Source of the DNA: Chloroflexota bacterium | Lineage (GTDB): Bacteria; Chloroflexota; Anaerolineae; Promineifilales; Promineifilaceae | Assembly (NCBI GenBank): GCA_022616275.1 | Contig: JAKEFB010000271.1 | Location: 1 to 42,596 of the forward strand | Length of the DNA: 42,596 bases | Reading direction: 5' to 3' | Shown: positions 1 through 7,395 of the stretch, piece by piece | Layout: the number at the start of each line of letters is the position of its first letter | How positions within the stretch are numbered: the first letter of the stretch is position 1 | Notes under the pieces: model-generated | The model's input: only the letters and a program-made list of their open reading frames with translations | What the model was told of the DNA's origin: nothing | Databases searched by the model: none | Position numbers and translations under genes: made by a program

Positions 1-1
1 C

Positions 2-478
2 CTGGAGCAGACCTACGCCAGGCTGGGCTACCGGGTGGGCTTTGTCGAGTACCTGATGGCCCGGCCACTAGAGGGATTGGTGGCCGCTGCCCTGCCTTAC
101 CTGGTGCGCCACGCCCGTAACAGCGACGACCTGCTGGCGTTGAGTGCCATTGAAGGGTTGGAGGATAGCAAGATGTGGCCGGCCGATCTATTGAATCCTA
201 TCTTCCGCTATTACTACGTGGTTGTGGATGGCCGGCCGGTGGCCAGGGGCCGCCTGGCCCGCTACGACGACGCTATTGCCTGGATATCGCACGTCTTCAC
301 GGCCCGGCCGTACCGCCGGCGGGGCATCGCCCGGAGCTTGATGCAACACCTGCTGGCCGACGGTGTGGCGGCCGGCTTTCGAGAGACGGTCTTACTTTCT
401 ACCGGGGAAGGACACGCTCTCTACCGGCAGGTGGGCTTTCAAGACCTGGCCAGGGTGGTGTCGTTTGTGGGGGTGTAG
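2..478 (+). CDS. Tandem-GNAT acetyltransferase, 5' truncated by window edge
   Basis: The reading frame is open from base 2, so the gene begins outside the window. The first visible residues (YARLGYRVGF, then LMARPL) look like the closing strands of one GNAT domain. They are followed by a second, complete-looking GNAT domain with the acetyl-CoA pyrophosphate-binding signature RPYRRRGIARSLM and a C-terminal LYRQVGF strand. A tandem two-domain acetyltransferase is therefore likely, moving an acetyl group from acetyl-CoA to an unidentified amine. The first in-frame start inside the window (GTG at 35) would cut the first domain and is not the true start. The TAG stop (476-478) lies inside the first unit of a short tandem repeat that fills the following gap. 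Confidence 0.75.
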   Translation: MEQTYARLGYRVGFVEYLMARPLEGLVAAALPYLVRHARNSDDLLALSAIEGLEDSKMWPADLLNPIFRYYYVVVDGRPVARGRLARYDDAIAWISHVFTARPYRRRGIARSLMQHLLADGVAAGFRETVLLSTGEGHALYRQVGFQDLARVVSFVGV

Positions 479-580
479 GAGTGTAGGGGTGTAGTTATGT
501 GGTTATGTTGTTTTGTGGTTAAGTAGTTGTTGCTGAAAGCTGAAAGCTGATAGCTCATAGCTGATAGCTGACAGCTATTT
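473..580. repeat. Octad array followed by heptad array
   Basis: Seven consecutive 8-nt units run 473-528 (GTGTAGGA, GTGTAGGG, GTGTAGTT, then progressively diverged units ending AAGTAGTT). After a short joint, seven 7-nt units run 532-580 (GCTGAAA twice, GCTGATA, GCTCATA, GCTGATA, GCTGACA, GCTATTT). The first octad contains the stop codon of the upstream GNAT gene. The array ends just before the trpG ribosome-binding site. No coding potential is apparent. Confidence 0.85.
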
Positions 581-593
581 TCGGAGGAATGGT

Positions 594-1157
594 ATGATTG
601 TGGTCATAGATAATTACGATTCTTTTACTTACAACCTGGTGCAGTACCTGGGTGAGTTGGGTGCGGAGCTGCGCGTGTTTCGCAATGACCAGGTGACGTT
701 GAAGGAAATCAGGGATCTGGCCCCAACGCACATCGTCATTAGCCCTGGCCCCGGCGACCCGGAGGATGGCGGCGTCTCCAACGAGGTTATTCGCCAGTTG
801 GGCGTGACGACGCCCGTTTTAGGGGTATGCCTGGGCCACCAGTGCATCGGCTACGTCTACGGCGGCAAGGTTAGCCGCGCGCCCCGGCTGATGCACGGCA
901 AAACGTCGGCCGTCTACCACAACGGCAAGGGACTTTTTTACGGCGTGCCCAGCCCCTTTCAGGCCACTCGCTATCACTCGCTCATCGTCGAGGAGCCGCT
1001 GCCTGGTAGCCTGGAAGTGACCGCCTTTACTCGCGACGGGGAGATCATGGGTTTGCACCACAAGGAGCACCCGGTGGTGGGCGTCCAATTCCACCCGGAG
1101 AGTATCTTGACCGAGCACGGTAAACGCATTTTGCAGAACTTTCTAGAGGGACGGTAA
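594..1157 (+). CDS. trpG: Anthranilate synthase glutamine amidotransferase subunit
   Basis: This class I glutamine amidotransferase supplies ammonia from glutamine to the TrpE subunit for anthranilate synthesis, the first committed step of tryptophan biosynthesis. The N-terminus [11 protein letters not shown] is typical of TrpG/PabA. The oxyanion-loop motif SPGPGDP lies near residues 50-56, the nucleophile is Cys79 in GVCLGHQ, and the His-Glu pair is H167/E169 in FHPES. The length of 187 aa is normal. A GGAGGA ribosome-binding site (583-588) precedes the ATG. trpD follows directly. No trpE is in the window, so the partner must lie elsewhere, and a shared role with PabB in folate synthesis cannot be excluded. 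Confidence 0.93.
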   Translation: MIVVIDNYDSFTYNLVQYLGELGAELRVFRNDQVTLKEIRDLAPTHIVISPGPGDPEDGGVSNEVIRQLGVTTPVLGVCLGHQCIGYVYGGKVSRAPRLMHGKTSAVYHNGKGLFYGVPSPFQATRYHSLIVEEPLPGSLEVTAFTRDGEIMGLHHKEHPVVGVQFHPESILTEHGKRILQNFLEGR

Positions 1158-1171
1158 AAGGAGAGTGAGTG

Positions 1172-2206
1172 ATGCCACTAAAAGCTGCTATCGCCGAGGT
1201 AATTAACGGCCGCCACCTGTCTATGGACCAGGCTGAGGCGGCCATGAACGTCATTATGCGCGGCGAGGCAACGCCGGCCCAGATCGGCAGTTACCTGACG
1301 GCGCTGCGCATGAAGGGCGAGACGGTCGAGGAAATTGCCGGCAGCGCCAGGGCGATGCGCACCCACGTAGTCCGGGTGGATGTGCCTCTGGGGTTGGGCG
1401 GCATGTTGGTAGACACTTGCGGCACCGGGGGAGACGGCAAGCACACCTTCAACATTTCCACGACGGCCGCCTTCGTCGTCGCCGGCTACGGGCTGAAGGT
1501 AGCCAAGCACGGCAACCGGGCGGCCAGCAGCCAATGTGGCTCGGCCGATGTGCTCATGGCCCTGGGCGGCAACCTGGACCTGACGCCGGAACAGGTGGCC
1601 GAATGTATCCAGGAGGTCGGGATTGGCTTTTTGTACGCCGTGAATCACCACCCGGCTATGCGCCACGCCATTGGCCCGCGCCGGGAGATTGGCCAGCGGA
1701 CCATCTTCAACGTGCTCGGGCCGTTGACCAACCCGGCGGGGGCGACACATCAACTCATGGGTGTCTACGATCCGGTCCTGACCGAGCCGCTGGCCCACGT
1801 CCTGGACGCGCTGGGCAGTAAGGCGGCTTATGTCGTCCACGGTGCGGATGGGCTGGACGAGTTGTCTACCACAGGCGTCAACCGCGCCAGCCGCCTGGCC
1901 AACGGCGAGGTGACGAGCTTTGACCTGGACCCGGAAACGCTGGGACTCGGCCGGACCACGCTGGAGCAATTGCAGGGCGGTCCGCCGGAAATAAATGCCC
2001 AGATAACGCGCGACATCCTCACCGGGCAGGACCGGGGGCCACGGCGGGACATTGTCCTGCTGAACGCGGCCGCGGCCCTGAGCCTGACCTGCGACGACTG
2101 GGCGGCCGGGCTGGCGGAAGCCAGCGAGTCCATTGACAGCGGCGCGGCCCGCTATGTCCTGGATGCCTGGGTTGACAAGACCAACCGTTTCCGTCGCAAG
2201 GCGTAG
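1172..2206 (+). CDS. trpD: Anthranilate phosphoribosyltransferase
   Basis: Transfers the phosphoribosyl group of PRPP to anthranilate, the second step of tryptophan synthesis. The PRPP-binding glycine loop appears as DTCGTGGDGKHTFNIST, followed by KHGNRAASSQCGSADVL and the conserved GPLTNPA stretch. The length is about 344 aa, as expected. I prefer ATG 1172 because AAGGAG (1158-1163) sits 8 nt upstream; the adjacent GTG at 1169 would be only 5 nt away. The gene begins 14 nt after the trpG stop, so the two are almost certainly co-transcribed. Confidence 0.94.
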   Translation: MPLKAAIAEVINGRHLSMDQAEAAMNVIMRGEATPAQIGSYLTALRMKGETVEEIAGSARAMRTHVVRVDVPLGLGGMLVDTCGTGGDGKHTFNISTTAAFVVAGYGLKVAKHGNRAASSQCGSADVLMALGGNLDLTPEQVAECIQEVGIGFLYAVNHHPAMRHAIGPRREIGQRTIFNVLGPLTNPAGATHQLMGVYDPVLTEPLAHVLDALGSKAAYVVHGADGLDELSTTGVNRASRLANGEVTSFDLDPETLGLGRTTLEQLQGGPPEINAQITRDILTGQDRGPRRDIVLLNAAAALSLTCDDWAAGLAEASESIDSGAARYVLDAWVDKTNRFRRKA

Positions 2207-2209
2207 CTG

Positions 2210-2218
2210 TGTTACAAT
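2210..2218 (+). promoter_or_regulatory. Possible extended -10 promoter for the Uma2 gene
   Basis: TGTTACAAT matches an extended -10 element (TGn followed by a TATAAT-like hexamer). No good -35 is present at 17 nt. It would start transcription near 2225, just after trpD, allowing separate expression of the Uma2 gene and trpC. Confidence 0.35.
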
Positions 2219-2227
2219 GGAGGTGAT

Positions 2228-2257
2228 ATGAACGGCAATTTGGAGGTGCCAACATGA
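2228..2257 (+). CDS. Possible 9-codon leader peptide upstream of the Uma2 gene
   Basis: GGAGGTGAT (2219-2227), a long match to the anti-Shine-Dalgarno complement, is followed by ATG and a 9-codon frame reading MNGNLEVPT. Its TGA overlaps the ATG of the Uma2 gene (ATGA at 2254-2257). A second GGAGGTG (2242-2248) lies inside it and serves the Uma2 start. The arrangement fits translational coupling, but so short a frame could arise by chance. Spacing from the core GGAGG to ATG is only 4 nt, which is short. Confidence 0.25.
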   Translation: MNGNLEVPT

Positions 2258-2850
2258 CTACCCGGGTAGTGCAGCCTACAAAGGAGCGCGAGCACGCGTG
2301 GCCTCCTACACAGGGTGACTGGACATACGAGGACTGGTATCGTCTGCCCGACGACGGCATGCGCTACGAGTTGATAGATGGAGTTTTATACATGAGCCCA
2401 CCACCTTCGGTTGCCCATCAAAGTGCTGTGCTCCGCCTGGCTGCCCGGATGCTTTTCCATGCAGATACAAATGGCCTTGGCCTTGTCTTGACCTCGCCTA
2501 TTGCGGTTAGACTTCCCGGCCGGGATTCCGTTGTCGAGCCGGATATTTTGTTTATAGCCAAAGAACGACTGGACATTGTCGGTGAGGAGACGATAGACGG
2601 CGCGCCCGACCTGGTTGTCGAGGTGTTGTCGCCGGGCAACTACTTTTACGACCGGGGCAAGAAGCAGGAGGCGTATCGGGTGGCTGGTGTGCGCGAATAT
2701 TGGATTGTGGATAATCGCATGCGAACCGTGGAGGTTTTACAGCTTCAGGGGGAAGTTTTTGTCCCGTCCGAGCCGGCCGGTCGTGGCGCTGCCGTCCGTT
2801 CTTCGGCCCTGGCCGGTTTTGAAATTCACGTAGATGACCTTTTTGGCTGA
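2254..2850 (+). CDS. Uma2 family (DUF820) putative endonuclease
   Basis: This 198-aa protein belongs to the Uma2 family, a restriction-endonuclease-fold group common in cyanobacteria and Chloroflexota with poorly known roles. Visible features are YEDWYRLPDDGMRYELIDG at the N-terminus and the PD-(D/E)xK-like core EPDILFI, then APDLVVEVLSP, followed by the KKQEAYRVAGVREYWIVD helix-strand. GGAGGTG at 2242-2248 supports the ATG. The gene sits between trpD and trpC on the same strand with small gaps, so it is probably co-transcribed with tryptophan genes. A link to tryptophan metabolism is not implied, because Uma2 genes are often scattered singletons. Confidence 0.85.
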   Translation: MTTRVVQPTKEREHAWPPTQGDWTYEDWYRLPDDGMRYELIDGVLYMSPPPSVAHQSAVLRLAARMLFHADTNGLGLVLTSPIAVRLPGRDSVVEPDILFIAKERLDIVGEETIDGAPDLVVEVLSPGNYFYDRGKKQEAYRVAGVREYWIVDNRMRTVEVLQLQGEVFVPSEPAGRGAAVRSSALAGFEIHVDDLFG

Positions 2851-2862
2851 CAGCGACCGCTA

Positions 2863-3726
2863 ATGAGCGTGTCCAACGTAGCCAAACGCCGGGGGACTAT
2901 CCTGGACGAAATTATGCGCTTTCACCGAGAGCAGTTGCCCAAGGTAATGCGCGAAGTGCCACTGTCCGATTTACGAGCGCTGGCCAGCCTCGCCCTGCCG
3001 GCCGTGGATTTCTGCGCTGCCCTGCGACCGCCAGGCGTTTCCCTGATTGCCGAGTGCAAAAAGGCTTCTCCTAGCAAAGGGCTGCTGGTCCGCAACTACG
3101 ACCCCGTGGCGTTGGCCCGAAGTTACGTACGCGCCGGGGCCAGGGCCATTTCGGTGTTGACCGACGCCCGCCACTTCCAGGGCTCCCTGGAACATCTGCG
3201 GGATGTGAAGGAGGCGCTGAAGCAGCCGGCCGCGCTGATTGGCAACCGCAACGATCCCCGGCGAGAGCTAGGGATTCCTGTTTTACGTAAGGACTTCATT
3301 TTCCATCCCTACCAGGTGTACCAGGCCAGGGCGGCCGGGGCCGATGCCGTGTTGCTGATTGCCGCCGTCCTGGAAGGGGGAGAAATCGCCGAACTGTTGG
3401 CCCTGGCCCACCAGCTCCAGATGAATGCGCTGGTGGAAGTACACACCGAGCAGGAACTGGAGCAGGTTCTGCCGCTGAAGCCACGCGTCGTTGGCGTCAA
3501 CAACCGCAATTTGCAGACCTTTGAGGTGGACTTTGAGACCACCGCCCGGCTGCGGCGGTTGATTCCGGCCGGTGTGCTCGTGGTGGCCGAGAGTGGCATT
3601 AAAACACCGGAGGACGTGCGCCGGTTGCGTGAGCTGGGGGTGAATGCGATCCTGGTGGGGGAGACGCTGGTCAAGAGCAAGGACGTTTACGAGACAGCCC
3701 GGACGCTGGTCCAGGCTGGGCGGTAA
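2863..3726 (+). CDS. trpC: Indole-3-glycerol-phosphate synthase
   Basis: Closes the indole ring from carboxyphenylamino-deoxyribulose phosphate in tryptophan biosynthesis. TIM-barrel landmarks are visible in order: LIAECKKASPSKG (catalytic Glu and Lys), ISVLTDARHFQGS, VLRKDFIFHPYQV, ALVEVHTEQEL, VGVNNRNLQTFEV and VVAESGIKTPEDV. At 287 aa it is slightly long. The excess is explained by about 17 residues (KQPAALIGNRNDPRREL) between the helix VKEAL and the strand IPVLRKDF, where most homologues I know have almost nothing. The ATG lies 12 nt after the Uma2 stop. The TAA stop abuts the stop of the convergent zinc-ribbon gene with no base between them. Confidence 0.93.
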   Translation: MSVSNVAKRRGTILDEIMRFHREQLPKVMREVPLSDLRALASLALPAVDFCAALRPPGVSLIAECKKASPSKGLLVRNYDPVALARSYVRAGARAISVLTDARHFQGSLEHLRDVKEALKQPAALIGNRNDPRRELGIPVLRKDFIFHPYQVYQARAAGADAVLLIAAVLEGGEIAELLALAHQLQMNALVEVHTEQELEQVLPLKPRVVGVNNRNLQTFEVDFETTARLRRLIPAGVLVVAESGIKTPEDVRRLRELGVNAILVGETLVKSKDVYETARTLVQAGR

Positions 3727-4818
3727 TTAAGGTTCGATTTCCTCAACTTCCCCGGTGACGTTGAGCTTGAGGGTGACGTGTTGACCCATCTCAAAGCTGC
3801 CCCACTCGTCAAAGCTTAGCTCCTGGCTGTAACTTTTCCCCTCCTCGCCGGTGAAAAAGATGGTGTACGTTTCGGTGCGTTGTCCTTCACGCTCGTTTTT
3901 GGCCAGCGTCGCTTCTGGCCAGACCGGGGAGCGGTCTTCCCCGGCCGCCTCTTCAGTGCGGTCTACCACCCACTTGTCAATTTCGTAGGTGTACCACGTC
4001 TGGTAAACTGGTTCCTGACGATAAATTGGCTCCTCGTACGTTTCCGTCCGGTACTCGGTCTCGTAAACCGGCTCGGTACACTCGATGTCCTCAAAGTAGC
4101 CGTTGCCCAAATCCCGTTGGCCACAGACGTAGGTGCGCTGGCCGACCTGGACTTGCTCGGAGACCTGCCGTTCACGGCTCTCATAGTGGTCGAGGACCTG
4201 GTTGTAATGGTGAATTTCCTGGCGCTGGCTGGTGATTCGCCCCCCGGCCGGCAGTGACCAATCTTCCTCGGTAACCGTCCGGTAAGCCTCGACGGCCAGG
4301 GTCCGTTCCCAGGTAAAGCCGCTGATAGTGGCTTCGACGTCCCGGCCGCCCAGGAGTAAGACGGCGGCCAGCAGGCACAGGCACAAAAAGAAGAATCCGG
4401 CGACCCCTGCCCCGGCCAGGGCAAACGCTCCCTTTTTCGACTTGGCCGTCGAGGCGACCGGTCTGGCTGGGAGCGGCATGGGAGCATCCAGGTCCATGTC
4501 GCCAGACCGGGGCGCTTCGCCGGGTTTGTAATCGCGGACCTGCTGCTGGGCGCTGCTGTCCTCGCGGGGGGCGCTACACGACTGGCAGACAACAACGTCG
4601 GACGGGTTGCTGGAGCTGCAAAAGGCGCAGATCCAGTCCGGGCCAATTTTGGCCTGCTGCTCTTGTAGCTTATCGGCGGCGGCCGGTTCGTCCCCGGCCA
4701 GGTAGAATTTCGTGCCTTCCGGCCGGGAACGGCCGCAGTTGGTGCATTCTCGATGCCGGCCCAGGATAGCGGTTGTCCCACAGTACTGGCAGTCCCAACG
4801 ACCTTCTCTAATTGCCAT
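3727..4818 (-). CDS. Zinc-ribbon membrane protein of unknown function
   Basis: This 363-aa protein starts with two zinc-ribbon modules: CQYC with CTNC at about residues 10-28, and a RanBP2-like W-x-C-x2-C-x10-C-x2-C module near 61-80 (DWICAFC and VCQSC). A polar linker leads to one strongly hydrophobic helix near 131-157. The remaining ~205 residues are polar and rich in Tyr, Glu and Thr, with a repetitive stretch of short E-P-V-Y and E-T-E-Y units near 240-275. The likely topology is cytoplasmic zinc ribbons and an extracytoplasmic C-terminus. I recognise no enzymatic signature. No convincing ribosome-binding site precedes the ATG. Confidence 0.75.
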   Translation of the reverse strand: MAIREGRWDCQYCGTTAILGRHRECTNCGRSRPEGTKFYLAGDEPAAADKLQEQQAKIGPDWICAFCSSSNPSDVVVCQSCSAPREDSSAQQQVRDYKPGEAPRSGDMDLDAPMPLPARPVASTAKSKKGAFALAGAGVAGFFFLCLCLLAAVLLLGGRDVEATISGFTWERTLAVEAYRTVTEEDWSLPAGGRITSQRQEIHHYNQVLDHYESRERQVSEQVQVGQRTYVCGQRDLGNGYFEDIECTEPVYETEYRTETYEEPIYRQEPVYQTWYTYEIDKWVVDRTEEAAGEDRSPVWPEATLAKNEREGQRTETYTIFFTGEEGKSYSQELSFDEWGSFEMGQHVTLKLNVTGEVEEIEP

Positions 4819-4870
4819 TTAGCTGATTATGGCTTTTTTGCCAGCGTCGCGCAACCCACGACAGAAAAAT

Positions 4871-5107
4871 TTATCTTAGCGCTGGCCACTCGGCTACTCT
4901 GGTCTTGGCCCAGGCAGCATCGGCCGGAGGGAGAAAAGGTTGGGGAATGGGCTGAGTACAGTCTATGGCAGTTGTGTAGTAAGCGCGGTCATAAGTCGTG
5001 GCGAAAGCGCTTTGCAAATCGAGGGGAAGATCGGGGAAAGGAGGCCGGAGAGGAACAGCGACAACGGGTAGGGGGGAAGGATCCATGCCAGGAAAAGGTG
5101 AAGGCAT
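4871..5107 (-). pseudogene. DUF4058 remnant with internal deletion
   Basis: The 78-aa frame joins the characteristic DUF4058 N-terminus (MPSPFPGMDP) directly to a typical DUF4058 C-terminal segment (VVAVPLRPPFPDLPLDLQSA, then DRAYYTTAIDCTQPIPQPFL, and AAWAK). Intact family members are several times longer, so roughly 150-200 internal codons appear to be missing. The fusion point falls near 5075-5080. The deletion kept the frame open, so a short product could still be made. Family assignment is from memory of the consensus ends. Confidence 0.6.
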
Positions 5108-5119
5108 TACCTCTGTACC

Positions 5120-6196
5120 TTAACCGGGCAGGGCGGCGCGGAGGATGGTGAGCCAGTTGCCGCCCATGACGTTGGCTACGTCGGCTTCGCTGTAGCCGTG
5201 CGTTTTGAGGGCCTCGCCGACCAGGCGCAGGTCGGCCGAGCTGTTCAGCTCGGCCGGGATGTCGTTGACGCCAAAGCCGCCGTCAAAATCGCTGCCGATG
5301 CCGACGTGGTTGGCGTCGCCGACGAGCTGGCAGATGTAGTCCACGTGGGCCAGGACGTGCTCCAGGGTCACCTCGTGCTTCGGCCCGCCGCGTGGGTGGT
5401 TACCTTTAAGGAAAGAGTTACACAGCACAATGCCGATGACGCCGTCCCGCTCGGCAACGCGCCGGATTTGCAGGTCGCCGAGCTGGCGGGCGCTGGGCAC
5501 CAGGGCGCGGGCGTTGCTGTGAGAGGCGACGATCCGCCCCTCGTAGCTGTCCAGGGCCTGCAGGCTGGCCTCTTCGCTCATGTGGGTCAGGTCCAGGATA
5601 ATGCCCAGGCCGGCCAGCATTTCCAGCAGGTGCCGGCCCTCTTTGGTCAGCCCACCGCCGCTCCGCCAGGCTCCCGGCGAATAGCGGGTGTCGTCCCAGG
5701 CCGGGCCGACCAGGCGCAGGCCGCGCTCGTACCACAACTCGGCTTCAGCCGGCTGGCGAATAGGATCGGCACCCTCCATCAGGGGCACAATGCCCAGGAG
5801 CGGTTCCTGGCCGTCCTGGTGGCTGGCGAGGACCTCTTCCAGCGATGTCAGGTCGGTGACCAGGCGAATATAGTCCACGTCGTCGGCCAGGCGGTGGTAG
5901 TAGTCCAGTTGCTGTTGAGCCAGTTGGTGGGCCTCGTCGGGCGTGCTGTAGACCATCGGCTCGCCGGGCTTGAAGAGAGAATGGCCGGCCGGGCCAACGA
6001 AAAGGGTGCCAAAGACCAGGCCAACGCCGCCCTGGCGCAGCGTGGGAAAGGAAACGGTGGCCATGCCCTCTGAACCGGGTTTTTTACTCTCAGCCTGGCG
6101 GATCTCGGCTACCGGTTGCAGCAGGTCCCGGCCGTAGCGAAGGGCGTTGTAGGCCAGGTCAAGGTGGGCGTCAACAATGAACATACTGCCTGTCAT
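5120..6196 (-). CDS. Membrane dipeptidase (peptidase M19)
   Basis: Zinc-dependent dipeptidase of the renal dipeptidase family. The metal-binding motif H-x-D is H11/D13 in VDAHLDLAYN. Further family signatures are the acidic PLMEGADPI segment, LILDLTHMSEEASLQAL, the His of IVASHSNAR and GIGSDFDGGFG. The length of 358 aa is typical. No signal peptide is seen, so a cytoplasmic enzyme is likely. ATG 6196 overlaps the end of the endonuclease IV gene by 4 nt (ATGA), so the two are translationally coupled. Natural substrates could be dipeptides or D-amino-acid-containing peptides. Confidence 0.92.
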   Translation of the reverse strand: MTGSMFIVDAHLDLAYNALRYGRDLLQPVAEIRQAESKKPGSEGMATVSFPTLRQGGVGLVFGTLFVGPAGHSLFKPGEPMVYSTPDEAHQLAQQQLDYYHRLADDVDYIRLVTDLTSLEEVLASHQDGQEPLLGIVPLMEGADPIRQPAEAELWYERGLRLVGPAWDDTRYSPGAWRSGGGLTKEGRHLLEMLAGLGIILDLTHMSEEASLQALDSYEGRIVASHSNARALVPSARQLGDLQIRRVAERDGVIGIVLCNSFLKGNHPRGGPKHEVTLEHVLAHVDYICQLVGDANHVGIGSDFDGGFGVNDIPAELNSSADLRLVGEALKTHGYSEADVANVMGGNWLTILRAALPG

Positions 6197-7065
6197 TGTA
6201 CCAGTTCTCGCAAAGCCGCCAAATTGACCGGATCCATCTCCACCTCGTTGCCGGCCTCGTCCGTTTCCGTTTTCGGCGTTTCCAGAAAAGCGCAGTGGTC
6301 GGCCCAGCGCGGGTCGTTGACAAAGTTGGCGAATCCTTCCAGGCCGATCTGGCCCCGGCCGATGTGTTCGTGGCGGTCTTTGCGCTCGCCCAGGCCGTGT
6401 TTGCTGTCGTTAAAGTGAAAGCAAAGGACTTTGTCCAGGCCGGCCACCCGGTCAAATTCGGCCATCGTGGCGGCGTAGGCTTCAGGGGTGCGGATATCGT
6501 AGCCGGCCGAGAAGACGTGGCAGGTGTCAAAGCAAACACCCAACCGGTCCTGGTCGCCGTCGTTATGGCCGTGCTTCAACAGGTAAGCCAGGTGTTCGAA
6601 GCGATAGCCCAGCGTGGTCCCGGTGCCGGCCATCGTCTCCAGGCAAACGGCGGTGCGGTAGCCGGCCGTTTCGGCCAGCAGCCGCCGCAAAGCCCGGGCA
6701 ACGTTGGCCAGGCCCGTGGCTTCGTCCGCCTCCATGTAGGCCCCCGGGTGGAAGGTGACGTGGGGCAGGCCCAGGGCCTCAGCCCGTTCCACCTCTACCT
6801 TCAGCGCTTCGTAAGACCTTTCCCACAGCCAGGGGTCCGACGAGCCGACGTTAATCAGATAGCCGGCATGGACCCCCACCGGAATGTGACTGTGGGCGCC
6901 GGCCGCCTCGTGAAAGGCCGTCAGGTCGGCCTCAGTCAGCGGCCGGGCGGCCCACTGTCGGTTGCTCTTGGTAAAGATCATGATACTGTCGCAGCCGGCG
7001 GCCAGGCCTCGTTCAAAAGCCAGGTGCAGGCCGCCGGCCGTGCTCATTTGTGCGCCCAATTTCAC
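6193..7065 (-). CDS. nfo: Endonuclease IV, AP-site repair
   Basis: Cleaves the phosphodiester bond 5' of abasic sites in base excision repair. The sequence opens with LGAQMSTAGGLHLAFERG. It then shows VHAGYLINVGSSDPWLWERS, FHPGAYME, CLETMAGTGTTLGY, VCFDTCHVFSAGYDI, CFHFNDSKHGLGERKDRHEHIG and FLETPKTE; together these contain the His, Glu and Asp ligands of the three-zinc site. The length of 290 aa is normal. It lies upstream of, and overlaps by 4 nt, the dipeptidase gene on the minus strand. Confidence 0.95.
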   Translation of the reverse strand: MKLGAQMSTAGGLHLAFERGLAAGCDSIMIFTKSNRQWAARPLTEADLTAFHEAAGAHSHIPVGVHAGYLINVGSSDPWLWERSYEALKVEVERAEALGLPHVTFHPGAYMEADEATGLANVARALRRLLAETAGYRTAVCLETMAGTGTTLGYRFEHLAYLLKHGHNDGDQDRLGVCFDTCHVFSAGYDIRTPEAYAATMAEFDRVAGLDKVLCFHFNDSKHGLGERKDRHEHIGRGQIGLEGFANFVNDPRWADHCAFLETPKTETDEAGNEVEMDPVNLAALRELVQ

Positions 7066-7083
7066 TTTTTATTCACCTTTGAA

Positions 7084-7165
7084 TCGCGAATGGCACGAAT
7101 GGACGAATGACGCGAATGTTTTAAAAATTATTAGCGCCATTCGTTGAATTCGCCGCTATTCGCGA
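7084..7165. repeat. Direct and inverted CGAATG repeats
   Basis: Four CGAATG-containing units occur with 8-9 nt period at 7085-7118. The complementary CATTCG and ATTCGCG units lie at 7138-7165. TCGCGAAT (7084-7091) can pair with ATTCGCGA (7158-7165). The element fills the gap between the 74-aa gene and nfo, both on the minus strand. Confidence 0.7.
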
Positions 7166-7168
7166 TAA

Positions 7169-7393
7169 TTAAACGTCCTCCGGCGCGCGGCTGCCGAAGT
7201 AGCCAATTGGCTCAAAGCCTTCCAGCGAATAAACGCCGTCGCCGTAAACTCGCCAGACCCGGTTGCCGGCCGTGTCCACGACAAAATCGCCTTCTAACCG
7301 GCCGGTTACTTCGTCCTCCAGGGTGTATAAGGTGTCGCCCACCAGGTAGGCAAACAACTCACCCTTGCGATCATACAATCCACGACGTTGCAT
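7169..7393 (-). CDS. Small 74-aa protein, possibly a beta-flower-type domain
   Basis: A short acidic protein made mostly of alternating beta-type segments (LYDRKGELFAYLVGDTLYTL, then VVDTAGNRVWRVYGDGVYSL). The recurring pattern of a DxxGxxxxxLxxxxxYxL strand pair resembles small four-fold beta-flower proteins, but this is a tentative impression. It starts 2 nt after the stop of the upstream LysM gene, so it is probably co-transcribed. No signal peptide or membrane segment is seen. Confidence 0.6.
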   Translation of the reverse strand: MQRRGLYDRKGELFAYLVGDTLYTLEDEVTGRLEGDFVVDTAGNRVWRVYGDGVYSLEGFEPIGYFGSRAPEDV

Positions 7394-7395
7394 GG

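Noticed and set aside
1178-1969. 263-codon minus-strand frame
   Set aside because: Antisense shadow of trpD, with no ribosome-binding site or recognisable domain.
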